A program made the translations under genes and the position numbers. From Halobium salinum (GTDB lineage: Archaea > Halobacteriota > Halobacteria > Halobacteriales > Haloferacaceae): a DNA stretch of 64,000 nucleotides. Where the stretch lies: positions 677,811-741,810 of the forward strand of contig NZ_JAODIW010000008.1 in NCBI RefSeq assembly GCF_026586625.1. Reading direction: 5' to 3'. Below are positions 35,702 through 43,370 of the stretch, piece after piece; the first letter of the stretch is position 1; every line of letters begins with the position of its first letter. The notes under the pieces are model-generated. The model made no database searches. It was not told the DNA's origin and saw only the letters and a program-made list of their open reading frames with translations.

Positions 35702-36091
35702 GTGCCCACACCGACCGTCGTCATGGACACGAACGCGCTGATGCTGCCCGTCGAAGGGGGCGTCCGAGTGTTCGAGGAACTGGACCGACTGTTGACGGCC
35801 TACGAGCTCGTCACACCCCGCGCGGTCGTCGACGAACTCGAGAAGCTCGCCGATGGCAATGGCGAGGAGGGCGTCGCGGCGTCGGTCGGCCTCGACCTGG
35901 CGACGGAGCGCTGTCGGACTGTGGACACCGAAGCATCGTACGCGGACGACGCGGTCGTCGAACTCGCCGCGAGCGGCGAGGCGGACCTGGTCGTCACGAA
36001 CGACCGACCCCTGCGCGACCGACTGCTCGAACGTGACGTTCGGGTAATCGGTTTAAGGGGCCGGGACAAACTCGCGATAACGGAACCCTGA
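35702..36091 (+). CDS. PIN-domain (Fcf1-like) nuclease
   Basis: This 129-residue single PIN domain is predicted to be a metal-dependent RNase. The acidic residues are visible in VVMDTNALM (about 6-14), VVDELEKLA and ASGEADLVVTNDRPLRDRLL. The arrangement resembles the Fcf1/Utp24 group involved in rRNA processing rather than VapC toxins, and no antitoxin gene is adjacent. The start is GTG, 10 bases after aIF2-gamma. Placement between translation and RNA polymerase genes supports a housekeeping role. Confidence 0.85.
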   Translation: MPTPTVVMDTNALMLPVEGGVRVFEELDRLLTAYELVTPRAVVDELEKLADGNGEEGVAASVGLDLATERCRTVDTEASYADDAVVELAASGEADLVVTNDRPLRDRLLERDVRVIGLRGRDKLAITEP

Positions 36092-36095
36092 GGAC

Positions 36096-36668
36096 ATGTA
36101 CAAGAAGGTCAGACTCAAGGACACGGTCGAGGTGCCCCCGCGGCACCTCGCGGACGTCTCGACGGACCGGGTGAAGCACCTGCTCCAGGACAAGCTAGAG
36201 GGGCGAATGGACGAGGACGTGGGCAGCGTGGTCAGCGTCGTCGAAGTGCACAACATCGGCGACGGCGCGGTGCTGCCGAACCGCCCCGGCGTCTACTACG
36301 AGGCGGAGTTCGACGCCATCACGTTCGACCCGCAAATGCAGGAAGTGGTCGACGGCAACGTCGTCGAGGTCGTCGAGTTCGGCGCCTTCGTCGGCATCGG
36401 TCCCGTCGACGGGCTGCTCCACGTTTCCCAGATTTCGGACGAGTACCTCGCCTACGACGGCGAGAACCAGCAGCTCGCCTCCACGGAGTCGAACGACACC
36501 CTCGGCGTCGAGGACTCGGTGCGCGTGCGCATCGTCACGAAGAGCATCGACGAGCGCAACCCGCGCGACTCCAAGATCGGGCTCACCGCGAAACAGCCCG
36601 GCCTCGGCAAGCACGGGTGGCTCGAACAGCGCCGGGAGAGTCAAGAGGCGACGACGGAGGGGAACTAG
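36096..36668 (+). CDS. rpo7: RNA polymerase subunit Rpo7 (E')
   Basis: This 190-residue protein forms the polymerase stalk with Rpo4. It has an N-terminal RNP-like domain (MYKKVRLKDTVEVPPRHL) and a C-terminal S1 domain (GNVVEVVEFGAFVGIGPVDGLLHVSQISDEY) that binds the emerging RNA. The C-terminal tail is extended (EQRRESQEATTEGN). The next gene, spt4, starts at the very next base after its stop. Confidence 0.94.
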   Translation: MYKKVRLKDTVEVPPRHLADVSTDRVKHLLQDKLEGRMDEDVGSVVSVVEVHNIGDGAVLPNRPGVYYEAEFDAITFDPQMQEVVDGNVVEVVEFGAFVGIGPVDGLLHVSQISDEYLAYDGENQQLASTESNDTLGVEDSVRVRIVTKSIDERNPRDSKIGLTAKQPGLGKHGWLEQRRESQEATTEGN

Positions 36669-36866
36669 ATGGCCGAGAAGCGCCTGGCCTGCCGGGAGTG
36701 CCACCGCGTCAACGAGCCCAACGCGACCACGTGTGACTCGTGTGGCTCCTCCTCGCTCACCGAGGACTGGGCCGGCTACGTCGTCATCACCCACCCGGAG
36801 GAGAGCGAGGTCGCAGTCGAGATGAACGTCGACGAGGCGGGCAGTTACGCGCTCAAGGTCCGCTGA
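36669..36866 (+). CDS. spt4: Transcription elongation factor Spt4
   Basis: This 65-residue zinc protein pairs with Spt5 to keep RNA polymerase processive. Cys9 and Cys12 (LACRECHR) and the CDSCGSSSLT pair form the zinc site. Residues EDWAGYVVITHPEESEVA match the Spt5-binding region. It is also named RpoE2 in older annotations. It sits immediately after rpo7. Confidence 0.93.
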   Translation: MAEKRLACRECHRVNEPNATTCDSCGSSSLTEDWAGYVVITHPEESEVAVEMNVDEAGSYALKVR

Positions 36867-36870
36867 GCCG

Positions 36871-37422
36871 ATGTCCACGCTCCTGCGTCTCCCCGACGAC
36901 CTCCGCGAGGCGTTCAAAGAGCCGATGGGCCGCGTCTACACCGACCCGGCGAACCTCCTGCGCGACGCGAAGACGAGCGGCGACGGTCCCGTCGTGACCG
37001 TCGGCGACGTGGTCACCTACCACCTCCACAAGACGGACCACGAACCCGCCGTCGCGTTCATCGACGGGAAGACCGAACGGGAGGCGGTGAACGACGAGGT
37101 GGGAGCGACGCTCGCCGAGAGCGACGCCGAACGGGTGAACGTCGAGAACCCGCCCGCCACCCTCTCCGAGGCGCTTCTGCGGGCGCTCCGCGAGTCGCTC
37201 GACGACGGCGGCCCGACGGTCGTGTTCGTCGACGGCGAGGAGGACCTCGCGACCCTGCCGGCCATCGTCGCCGCGCCCCTCGGGGCGAGCGTCGTCTACG
37301 GCCAGCCCGGACAGGGGATGGTTCACGTCCCCGTCACCGAGGAGTCCCGAGCGGAAGCTCGCGACCTCCTCGCCCGGATGGAGGGCGACGTGGACGCCGC
37401 ACTCGCTATTCTCGAGGGCTGA
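36871..37422 (+). CDS. GTP-dependent dephospho-CoA kinase (DUF359 family)
   Basis: This 183-residue enzyme makes the last step of coenzyme A synthesis in archaea using GTP. Family-typical parts are PMGRVYTDPANLLRD (about 19-33), VVTVGDVVTYHL, AFIDGKTERE and VFVDGEEDLATLPAIVAAPLGASVVYGQPGQG. It follows spt4 by 4 bases and closes the cluster. The function rests on the family; the gene is a metabolic outlier in an information-processing group. Confidence 0.9.
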   Translation: MSTLLRLPDDLREAFKEPMGRVYTDPANLLRDAKTSGDGPVVTVGDVVTYHLHKTDHEPAVAFIDGKTEREAVNDEVGATLAESDAERVNVENPPATLSEALLRALRESLDDGGPTVVFVDGEEDLATLPAIVAAPLGASVVYGQPGQGMVHVPVTEESRAEARDLLARMEGDVDAALAILEG

Positions 37423-37581
37423 CCCCGAGCGGGTTCCACACGCGACGCGGGCGACACTCGCGCGACGACCGCCGCTCGGAAGCCGACGTACTGTCATCTC
37501 AAGATACATTAATTCGTGCAGACCCGTCCGACGCAAAACCTATAAGTGAAGCCGAGAGACCCGTCTATCGAGACAGTTCGC

Positions 37582-38976
37582 ATGCGTTCACGCACACGCC
37601 GTGACGCGTTGCGTCTCGGTGCCGCGGCGCTCGGTACGCTCGCGGGGGGGTGTCTCGGGGTCGGTGGTGGGCAGGTGCCACGGGAGTCGGAGACGACGAC
37701 CGAAACGGCGGAGCCGACGACGACGTCGGAGTTCACACTGCCGCCGCCCGCTACCGCCACCGCGCCGGAGGACCCGGTCCCCCTCCCGGTCGACTCCGAG
37801 TGGCCTCGCTACCAGGCCGACGCGTCCAACACGGGACATCGGAGGGGAACGACCGCCGTACCGACGGCGCCGGCGCTCCACTGGCAGTTCGCCGTCCGCG
37901 CGACGACGCCGGTCGTCGCGGGTCGTCGGCTGTTCACCGTCGAGACCAGGCGCGACGAGCGGGTGGTCTGTTCGCGCCGGGCCGCGACCGGCCGAGTCGA
38001 GTGGGAGCGCTCCGTCGACGGCGGTCCGGCGACCGCCCCGGTCGTGACCGAACGGCGGGTGTTCGTCCAGAGCCGCCAGCGCCTCCACGCGTTCGACCGC
38101 GAGACGGGCGAGCGCCGCTTCACGACGGACCTCGGTAGGGGCGAGCCGAGCGTGCCGGCCGTCAAGAACGGCGTCGTCTACTGCTGTGCCGGCGCCCGCG
38201 AGTCGTGGCCGACGACCGTCTTCGCGGTCGACGCCGAGATGGGCAGTCGCCGGTGGGCCGCCGAGGTCGACGGGCGGGTGTCCGGGTCGCCCGCCGTCAG
38301 CGGCGGCGCGGTGTACGTCGCCACGAACGGGGTGGCCGGCGAGGACGGCGAGACGGGGCGGCTTCAGGCGCTCGGCACCGTCGGCGGCGGCGTGCGCTGG
38401 CAGGTCGACCTCGGGGCGCCGGCGGCGGGGTCGCCGCTGGTGGCTCGGGAGATGCTGTTCGTCCCCACCGAGTCGCGCCTGCAGTCGTACTGGGTGGAGG
38501 ACGGCCGAGCGCGGTGGTCCACGCGGGTCGGCCGAGTCACGGGCGACGCCCTCGCGTTCGCCGGCGATTCGGTGTACGCCGGCACCGAGCACGGCGTCCA
38601 CGCGCTGAAGTGGGCGACCGGCGAGGAGCTGTGGCGCCACGAGACCGCGGCGCCGACGACCGCACCCACGGTCGACCGCGAGGCGGTGTACGTCGGCGAG
38701 CTCACCGGGACGGCCCCGGCCGTCGTCGCCGCCGACCGCGACACCGGCGAGGAGCGCTGGCGCTACGGGACGAAGACACGGGAGGCCGAAGGGGCGCGCC
38801 GCGCCGGCCTCGTCGGCCCGCCGACCCCGGTCGAGGGCGGGGTGTACGCCGTCGCCGCCGACGGGATGTACGCGTTCGGACCGCAGTCGGTCGCGGGCGC
38901 GAACGGAGCCGACTCGAACGCCAGCGAGCCGGCGAACGCGACGACGACCTCGCGTTCGAGCTCGGCCGCGGAGTAA
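37582..38976 (+). CDS. Tat lipoprotein with PQQ-like beta-propeller
   Basis: This 464-residue surface protein has a Tat signal (RTRRDALRLGAAALGTLAGGC, Cys24 as lipid site) followed by a Thr-rich linker (TTTETAEPTTTS). A beta-propeller with repeated blades of the type [AG]-x-D-x-x-T-G-x-x-x-W, as in RETGERRF, DRDTGEERWRYG and KWATGEELWRHE, makes up the rest. No PQQ-binding residues can be assigned, so a scaffolding or folding role is as likely as enzyme activity. CCTATAAG at 37537-37544 is the TATA element, supporting the ATG at 37582 rather than an earlier GTG. Confidence 0.82.
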   Translation: MRSRTRRDALRLGAAALGTLAGGCLGVGGGQVPRESETTTETAEPTTTSEFTLPPPATATAPEDPVPLPVDSEWPRYQADASNTGHRRGTTAVPTAPALHWQFAVRATTPVVAGRRLFTVETRRDERVVCSRRAATGRVEWERSVDGGPATAPVVTERRVFVQSRQRLHAFDRETGERRFTTDLGRGEPSVPAVKNGVVYCCAGARESWPTTVFAVDAEMGSRRWAAEVDGRVSGSPAVSGGAVYVATNGVAGEDGETGRLQALGTVGGGVRWQVDLGAPAAGSPLVAREMLFVPTESRLQSYWVEDGRARWSTRVGRVTGDALAFAGDSVYAGTEHGVHALKWATGEELWRHETAAPTTAPTVDREAVYVGELTGTAPAVVAADRDTGEERWRYGTKTREAEGARRAGLVGPPTPVEGGVYAVAADGMYAFGPQSVAGANGADSNASEPANATTTSRSSSAAE

Positions 38977-39091
38977 CGCCGGCGGTTCCGTCCCCGCCGG
39001 GGCGACGAGAGTCGGCCGTCGCTCGGAATCGCGGCGTCACGAGGTCGAAATCCTTTTACTCGCTTCCCCGGGATGTACGGACAACTGACCC

Positions 39092-39409
39092 ATGGAAGTC
39101 GACATCATCTCGGAAGAGGAGAACCCGATGCTGCACCGAACCGACGTCCGCTTCGAGATCGTCCACGACGACGCGAGCCCCTCGCGCCTGCAGGTCCGCG
39201 ACAGCCTCGCGGCGAAGCTCGACAAGGGCTCCGACGAGGTCGTCGTCCACAAGCTGGACACGAAGTTCGGCATGCGCCACACCGTCGGCTACGCCAAGGT
39301 GTACGACTCCGCCGAGTTCGCCCGCGACGTGGAGCAGGACTACATGCTCGAGCGCAACAAGATCAGCGCCGCCGACGAGGACGCCGACGCGGAAGCCGAA
39401 GAGGCATAA
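39092..39409 (+). CDS. rps24e: Ribosomal protein S24e
   Basis: This 105-residue small-subunit protein has the family start MEVDIISEEENPMLHR and the core LAAKLDKGSDEVVVHKLDTKFG and GYAKVYDS. CCTTTTACT lies 34-42 bp upstream. Only 9 bases separate it from kae1, leaving no room for S27ae, which is often found between these two genes in archaea. Confidence 0.95.
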   Translation: MEVDIISEEENPMLHRTDVRFEIVHDDASPSRLQVRDSLAAKLDKGSDEVVVHKLDTKFGMRHTVGYAKVYDSAEFARDVEQDYMLERNKISAADEDADAEAEEA

Positions 39410-39418
39410 GCGGGGTAG

Positions 39419-41044
39419 ATGCGCGTTCTCGGCATCGAGGGGACGGCCTGGGCCGCCAGCGCCGCCCTCTACGATTCGGAACGCGACGACGTCGTTATTC
39501 AGTCCGACCCGTACGAACCGGAGAGCGGCGGCATTCACCCGCGCGAGGCCGCAGAGCACATGGGGGAGGCGATTCCTCGCGTCGTCGCCGCCGTACTCGA
39601 CCACGCCGAAACGACTGCCGATGATGACGGCACGGGGCCCGGAATCGACGCAGTTGCCTTCTCCCGCGGCCCCGGCCTCGGCCCGTGCCTCCGCATCGTC
39701 GGCACCGCCGCCCGGGCGCTGGCGGGGGCACTGGACGTGCCCCTCGTCGGCGTCAACCACATGGTGGCCCACCTCGAGGTCGGCCGCCACCGGTCGGGGT
39801 TCGACTCGCCGGTGTGTCTGAACGCGAGCGGCGCGAACGCCCACCTGCTCGGCTACCGCGACGGCCGGTATCGAGTGCTCGGCGAGACGATGGACACCGG
39901 CGTCGGCAACGCGCTCGACAAGTTCACCCGGCACGTCGGCTGGTCACACCCCGGCGGACCGAAGATAGAGGCCGCCGCCGAGGACGGCGAGTACGTTCCC
40001 CTCCCCTACGTCGTGAAGGGGATGGACTTCTCGTTCTCGGGCATCATGAGCGCCGCGAAGGACCGCTACGACGACGGCCACTCGGTCGAGGACGTCTGTT
40101 TCTCCCTCCAGGAGCACACCTTCGCGATGCTGACCGAGGTGGCGGAGCGAGCCCTCTCGCTGACGGGTACCGACGAACTCGTCCTCGGCGGCGGGGTCGG
40201 ACAGAACGCGCGCCTGCGGGAGATGCTCGCGGAGATGTGTGCGGCACGCGGCGCCGAGTTCTACGCGCCCGAACCCCGCTTCCTCCGGGACAACGCCGGG
40301 ATGATTGCAGTTCTGGGGGCGAAGATGTACGCGGCCGGCGACACCCTTCCGGTCGCCGAGTCGGCTATCGACCCGAACTTCCGGCCCGACCAAGTGCCCG
40401 TCACGTGGCGCGACGGCGAGGAGGACGTGGCCCGAAGCCTCGACGTAGGCGACACCGTCCGCGGCGCCGAGGCCGACGTGACCCTCGGCGACGACGCGAC
40501 GAAGGCTCGCGTCCCCAAGACCTACCGCCACTCCGCCCTCGACGAGCGCCTGCGCACCGAGCGGACGGTCGCCGAGGCACGCCTGCTGAACGAGGCGCGG
40601 AAGGCCGGCGTCCCGACGCCGCTGGTTCGCGACGTGGACGTGCCGGCGGCAACGCTCACGATGCAGCGCGTCGGCGACGCCGACCTCGCGACCACGCTGA
40701 CGCCCGACCGCGCCCGCGACGTGGGCCGATTCCTCGCCCGGCTACACGACGCCGGGGTGGTCCACGGCGACCCGACGACGCGGAACGTCCGAGTGGTCGA
40801 CGCGGCGACTACCGAGGGCAGAGACCACCCGGACACGTTCCTCATCGACTTCGGCCTCGGCTTCCACACCGGTCACGTCGAGGACCACGCGATGGACCTC
40901 CACGTGTTCGCCGGGAGCGTCGAGGGGACCGCCGCCGACCCCGAGCGGATAATCGAGGCGTTCGAGGCCGGCTACGCCGAGGAGGGCGACGAGGCCGTCC
41001 TGGAGCGCCTCGCCGAGGTGCGTGGGCGGGGCCGGTATCGGTAG
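39419..41044 (+). CDS. Kae1-Bud32 fusion (KEOPS complex)
   Basis: This 541-residue protein makes the t6A modification on tRNAs that read ANN codons. Kae1 (residues 1-330) has the iron-binding NHMVAHLEVGRH (about 111-122), FTRHVGWSHPGGPK and GGGVGQNARLREM. After a linker, the Bud32 kinase/ATPase part (about 360-541) has VVHGDPTTRNV (catalytic loop, about 446) and LIDFGLGFHTG (metal-binding Asp). The fusion of the two KEOPS subunits is common in euryarchaea. Confidence 0.95.
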   Translation: MRVLGIEGTAWAASAALYDSERDDVVIQSDPYEPESGGIHPREAAEHMGEAIPRVVAAVLDHAETTADDDGTGPGIDAVAFSRGPGLGPCLRIVGTAARALAGALDVPLVGVNHMVAHLEVGRHRSGFDSPVCLNASGANAHLLGYRDGRYRVLGETMDTGVGNALDKFTRHVGWSHPGGPKIEAAAEDGEYVPLPYVVKGMDFSFSGIMSAAKDRYDDGHSVEDVCFSLQEHTFAMLTEVAERALSLTGTDELVLGGGVGQNARLREMLAEMCAARGAEFYAPEPRFLRDNAGMIAVLGAKMYAAGDTLPVAESAIDPNFRPDQVPVTWRDGEEDVARSLDVGDTVRGAEADVTLGDDATKARVPKTYRHSALDERLRTERTVAEARLLNEARKAGVPTPLVRDVDVPAATLTMQRVGDADLATTLTPDRARDVGRFLARLHDAGVVHGDPTTRNVRVVDAATTEGRDHPDTFLIDFGLGFHTGHVEDHAMDLHVFAGSVEGTAADPERIIEAFEAGYAEEGDEAVLERLAEVRGRGRYR

Positions 41045-41196
41045 GCGAAGGGTCGGCGGACGACGCTCGGCCGACCGGCCGCCTCGGGTGAGGCCCCTTT
41101 CGAGGGGCATCACGACCGACGTACATCTCTCGAAACCAGTGCAGAATCCGAACGCCAGCCCAAACGCTTTATCCCAGTCCGCTGTACCGTTCCGGT

Positions 41197-41475
41197 ATGG
41201 TAGAGAAGCCGCAGTCCGGTGAGATTCTCGGCGTGCCGTACAACTTCGACCGACCCAGCGTCGGGCGGATGCTCTCCTCATACTTCCAGCCCGGCGAGGG
41301 GATGCTCGTCAAGAAGCCCTTCGGCATCGGCTACACGCTGAACCTCGCCTCGTGGCGCTCGTGGGTCGTCCTCCTCGTCGCCGGCGCTCTGCTCTGGCAC
41401 GAGCAGAAGGGCAAGACGGCCTCCGAGTCGAACGACGACGACGGTCCCGTCGAAGTAATCGTCGACGACGACTGA
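41197..41475 (+). CDS. Small membrane-anchored haloarchaeal protein (DUF5808-like)
   Basis: This 92-residue protein has a conserved-looking N-terminal part (ILGVPYNFDRPSVGRML, PFGIGYTLNLASWRSW), one hydrophobic segment (VVLLVAGALLW, about 56-66) and an acidic tail. GCTTTATCC about 28 bp upstream supports the start. The family number is from memory. Its stop codon TGA (41473-41475) lies inside the first copy of the dispersed hairpin element. Confidence 0.75.
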   Translation: MVEKPQSGEILGVPYNFDRPSVGRMLSSYFQPGEGMLVKKPFGIGYTLNLASWRSWVVLLVAGALLWHEQKGKTASESNDDDGPVEVIVDDD

Positions 41476-41673
41476 GCGCCAGGACGCCCGCGCGTTCGTG
41501 CGCGGCCGACTCGCTGACGCGGTGGTGTAGACGATTACGACGACTGAGCGCAACGTGAGTGGGCCGTCTCGTCGGCTCACGACGCGCTGACGCGGAGGGA
41601 CGACTGAACGCAACGACGCGCGGCGGCTCATCGCCGCGTATCTCGCTGACGCGGCGGTGCGGACGATTACGAC
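41469..41673 (+). repeat. Three tandem copies of a dispersed hairpin element
   Basis: Copies begin near 41469, 41541 and 41601. Each has a left box CGACTGAGCGC(A/C)ACG (third copy GAACGC), a hairpin with a different stem in each copy, and a right box (T/G)CGCTGACGCGG(T/A/C)GG. The second copy's right flank is shorter; the first and third continue into GACGATTACGACGAC. Stems are GCCCGCGC/GCGCGGCC (one mismatch), GTGAG/CTCAC with an inner GCC/GGC, and CGCGGCG/CGCCGCG. The array fills the gap up to the next gene. Confidence 0.85.
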
Positions 41674-41752
41674 GACGACGACCGACTTCTGCCACGCACG
41701 AGCGACCTCCGGAGTCGCCACCGCTAAACAGCCACGTCGCGCAGTGGCGACC

Positions 41753-42097
41753 ATGAGCGGGGACCGGAGTCTCGACGAGTTCGCGACGGGGGCGGAGACG
41801 GCCGAGTCGGAGGCGAGAGACGAGGGCGAAGCCGACGTGGAGGAGGGCGGCACCGACGCCGACGCCGCGGCCGACCCGGTCAGCGAAGCCGGAGAATCCG
41901 ACGAAGCGGACGTCGCTGACGGCGAGGAGGACGCGGAAGCGAAGACGGAGCATCTCGACGCCGACGCGGTCGACCCGGCGACGCCGACGATGCGGCACGA
42001 CCCGGCGGGCGTCGCCTGTGGCGCCTGTGGCGAGACGGTCGAGCGCCGCTGGGAGGAGGACGACGCGTTCGTCTGTGCCGACTGTAAGGCGTGGTGA
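41753..42097 (+). CDS. Small acidic protein with C-terminal zinc ribbon
   Basis: This 114-residue protein starts MSGDRSLDEFA and runs through an extremely acidic low-complexity middle (residues 12-75). It ends in a compact zinc ribbon with GVACGACGETVERRW and DDAFVCADCKAW. Such SLDEFA...W proteins recur in haloarchaea; the function is not known. The ATG at 41753 is chosen since the 32 codons upstream belong to the repeat array. Confidence 0.7.
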   Translation: MSGDRSLDEFATGAETAESEARDEGEADVEEGGTDADAAADPVSEAGESDEADVADGEEDAEAKTEHLDADAVDPATPTMRHDPAGVACGACGETVERRWEEDDAFVCADCKAW

Positions 42098-42113
42098 GGG
42101 TGGTCGACGGGGG

Positions 42114-42860
42114 TCAGTTCCCGCCGTCGTCGCCGTCGTCTTCACCGTCGCCCGCGTCTACCGCCCCAGCCTCGTCTCCCTCCTCGTCATCGTCGACGCC
42201 CATCTCGGCTCTGAGCGTCGCGAGCTCGTCTTCGATTTCGTTTTCGGCCTGCACCCGGTCGAGTTCCGCACCCGGGTCGTCCTCCTCCCCGTCGCCGAAA
42301 AAGCCCGACTCCTCCAGCTCTTCGAGGGCGGCCGCGCGAGCCTCCTGTTCGTCGATTTCGTCCATCGCGTCCGCCGTCCGGGGTGCGGACTCTGGGTCGC
42401 CGCTCGCGACACCCTCGGCGCGGGCGGCGGCCTCCTCGGCGTCGAGGCGGGCGCGCTCCGCGCGGTAACGTGAGACCCGCCGCTCCATCTCCTTCGCGCG
42501 GTCGACGAGCTCCTTCTGGGCCGATTCGAGGTCGTCGATTTGGCCCTCCAGCTCGTCGAGTTCGGTCACTTCGGTCGTCTTCTTCCGGAGGATGTCGCGG
42601 GCGAGGTCGTCCCGGCCGGCCCGGACGGCCTCGCGGGCGTCGCGGTTTCGCTCCTCGATGGTCGCTTCGAGGCGGTCCCGTCGTCGTTCGAGGCGCTTCT
42701 TCTCGGTGACGAGGTCGACGACGGACTCCTTGATGGCGGCGAGTTCGTCGTCGAGGCGCTCGTAGGTGTACTCGCGGCTCTCCTTCGGGTCCTCCAGTTC
42801 GTCGAGGAGGGCGTCGAGCTTGACACGGAGCGTCGATTCGGTGCGGTCGCGGAGTCCCAT
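42114..42860 (-). CDS. PspA/Vipp1 (IM30) family coiled-coil protein
   Basis: This 248-residue protein is almost entirely a predicted long helical hairpin (residues 5-150, KESVVDLVTEKKRLERRRDRLEA and QIDDLESAQKELVDRAKEMERR). This is the signature of the PspA/IM30 family, related to ESCRT-III membrane-remodelling proteins. The last about 45 residues are very acidic. It is expected to bind the membrane under stress. It converges with the zinc-ribbon gene with 16 bases between stop codons. Confidence 0.82.
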   Translation of the reverse strand: MGLRDRTESTLRVKLDALLDELEDPKESREYTYERLDDELAAIKESVVDLVTEKKRLERRRDRLEATIEERNRDAREAVRAGRDDLARDILRKKTTEVTELDELEGQIDDLESAQKELVDRAKEMERRVSRYRAERARLDAEEAAARAEGVASGDPESAPRTADAMDEIDEQEARAAALEELEESGFFGDGEEDDPGAELDRVQAENEIEDELATLRAEMGVDDDEEGDEAGAVDAGDGEDDGDDGGN

Positions 42861-43013
42861 GTCGCTAGGGAGGGATGTCGGAGGGCTTAGGCTTTTGCCG
42901 ACGGGCGGCGGCCCGCGGGTGTCGATTCACAGGGGCGTATGGCTCCTCCGGTTCCGGCGATTCGACACCCCACACGGGAGCTTATTCGGCGGCAGTCCTA
43001 CCCGTGAGACGAG

Positions 43014-43319
43014 ATGCCAAACTCCCAGTACGCACTGCAGGCACACCTGCAGGCCAAACCCGACAAAGCCGAGGAGGTCGCCGAGTTCCTCGAGTCCGCC
43101 CTGTCCGCGGCCGAGGAGGAAGCGGCCACCACGACGTGGTTCGCGCTCCGGTTCGACGAGACCACGTTCGGCATCTTCGACACGTTCCCGGACGAGGAGG
43201 GACGACAGGCCCACCTCGACGGCGAAATCGCAGCCGAGCTGATGGGCCGGGCCGACGAGCTGTTCGAGGAGGAGCCGCGCATCGACGAAATCGACGTGCT
43301 CGCCGCGAAACACCCGTAG
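43014..43319 (+). CDS. Antibiotic-biosynthesis-monooxygenase (ABM) domain protein
   Basis: This 101-residue dimeric alpha/beta-barrel domain has the usual pattern ALQAHLQAKPDKAEEVAEFL, then TTTWFALRFDETTFGIFDTFPDEEGRQAHL. Family members include quinol monooxygenases (YgiN) and heme-degrading enzymes, but many have no known substrate. The gene is alone, convergent to mutL. Confidence 0.85.
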   Translation: MPNSQYALQAHLQAKPDKAEEVAEFLESALSAAEEEAATTTWFALRFDETTFGIFDTFPDEEGRQAHLDGEIAAELMGRADELFEEEPRIDEIDVLAAKHP

Positions 43320-43370
43320 CGGCGGCCGGAGACGTCCCGAGCCGGCCGTCGCACCGCCCGCTCGCTCCGT

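Noticed and set aside
35702-36091. VapC toxin of a toxin-antitoxin pair
   Set aside because: No antitoxin gene is adjacent; the neighbours are aIF2-gamma and Rpo7, and the PIN type resembles Fcf1.
41469-41673. CRISPR array
   Set aside because: The repeat units have variable palindromic centres and no unique spacers of constant length, and no cas gene is in the window.
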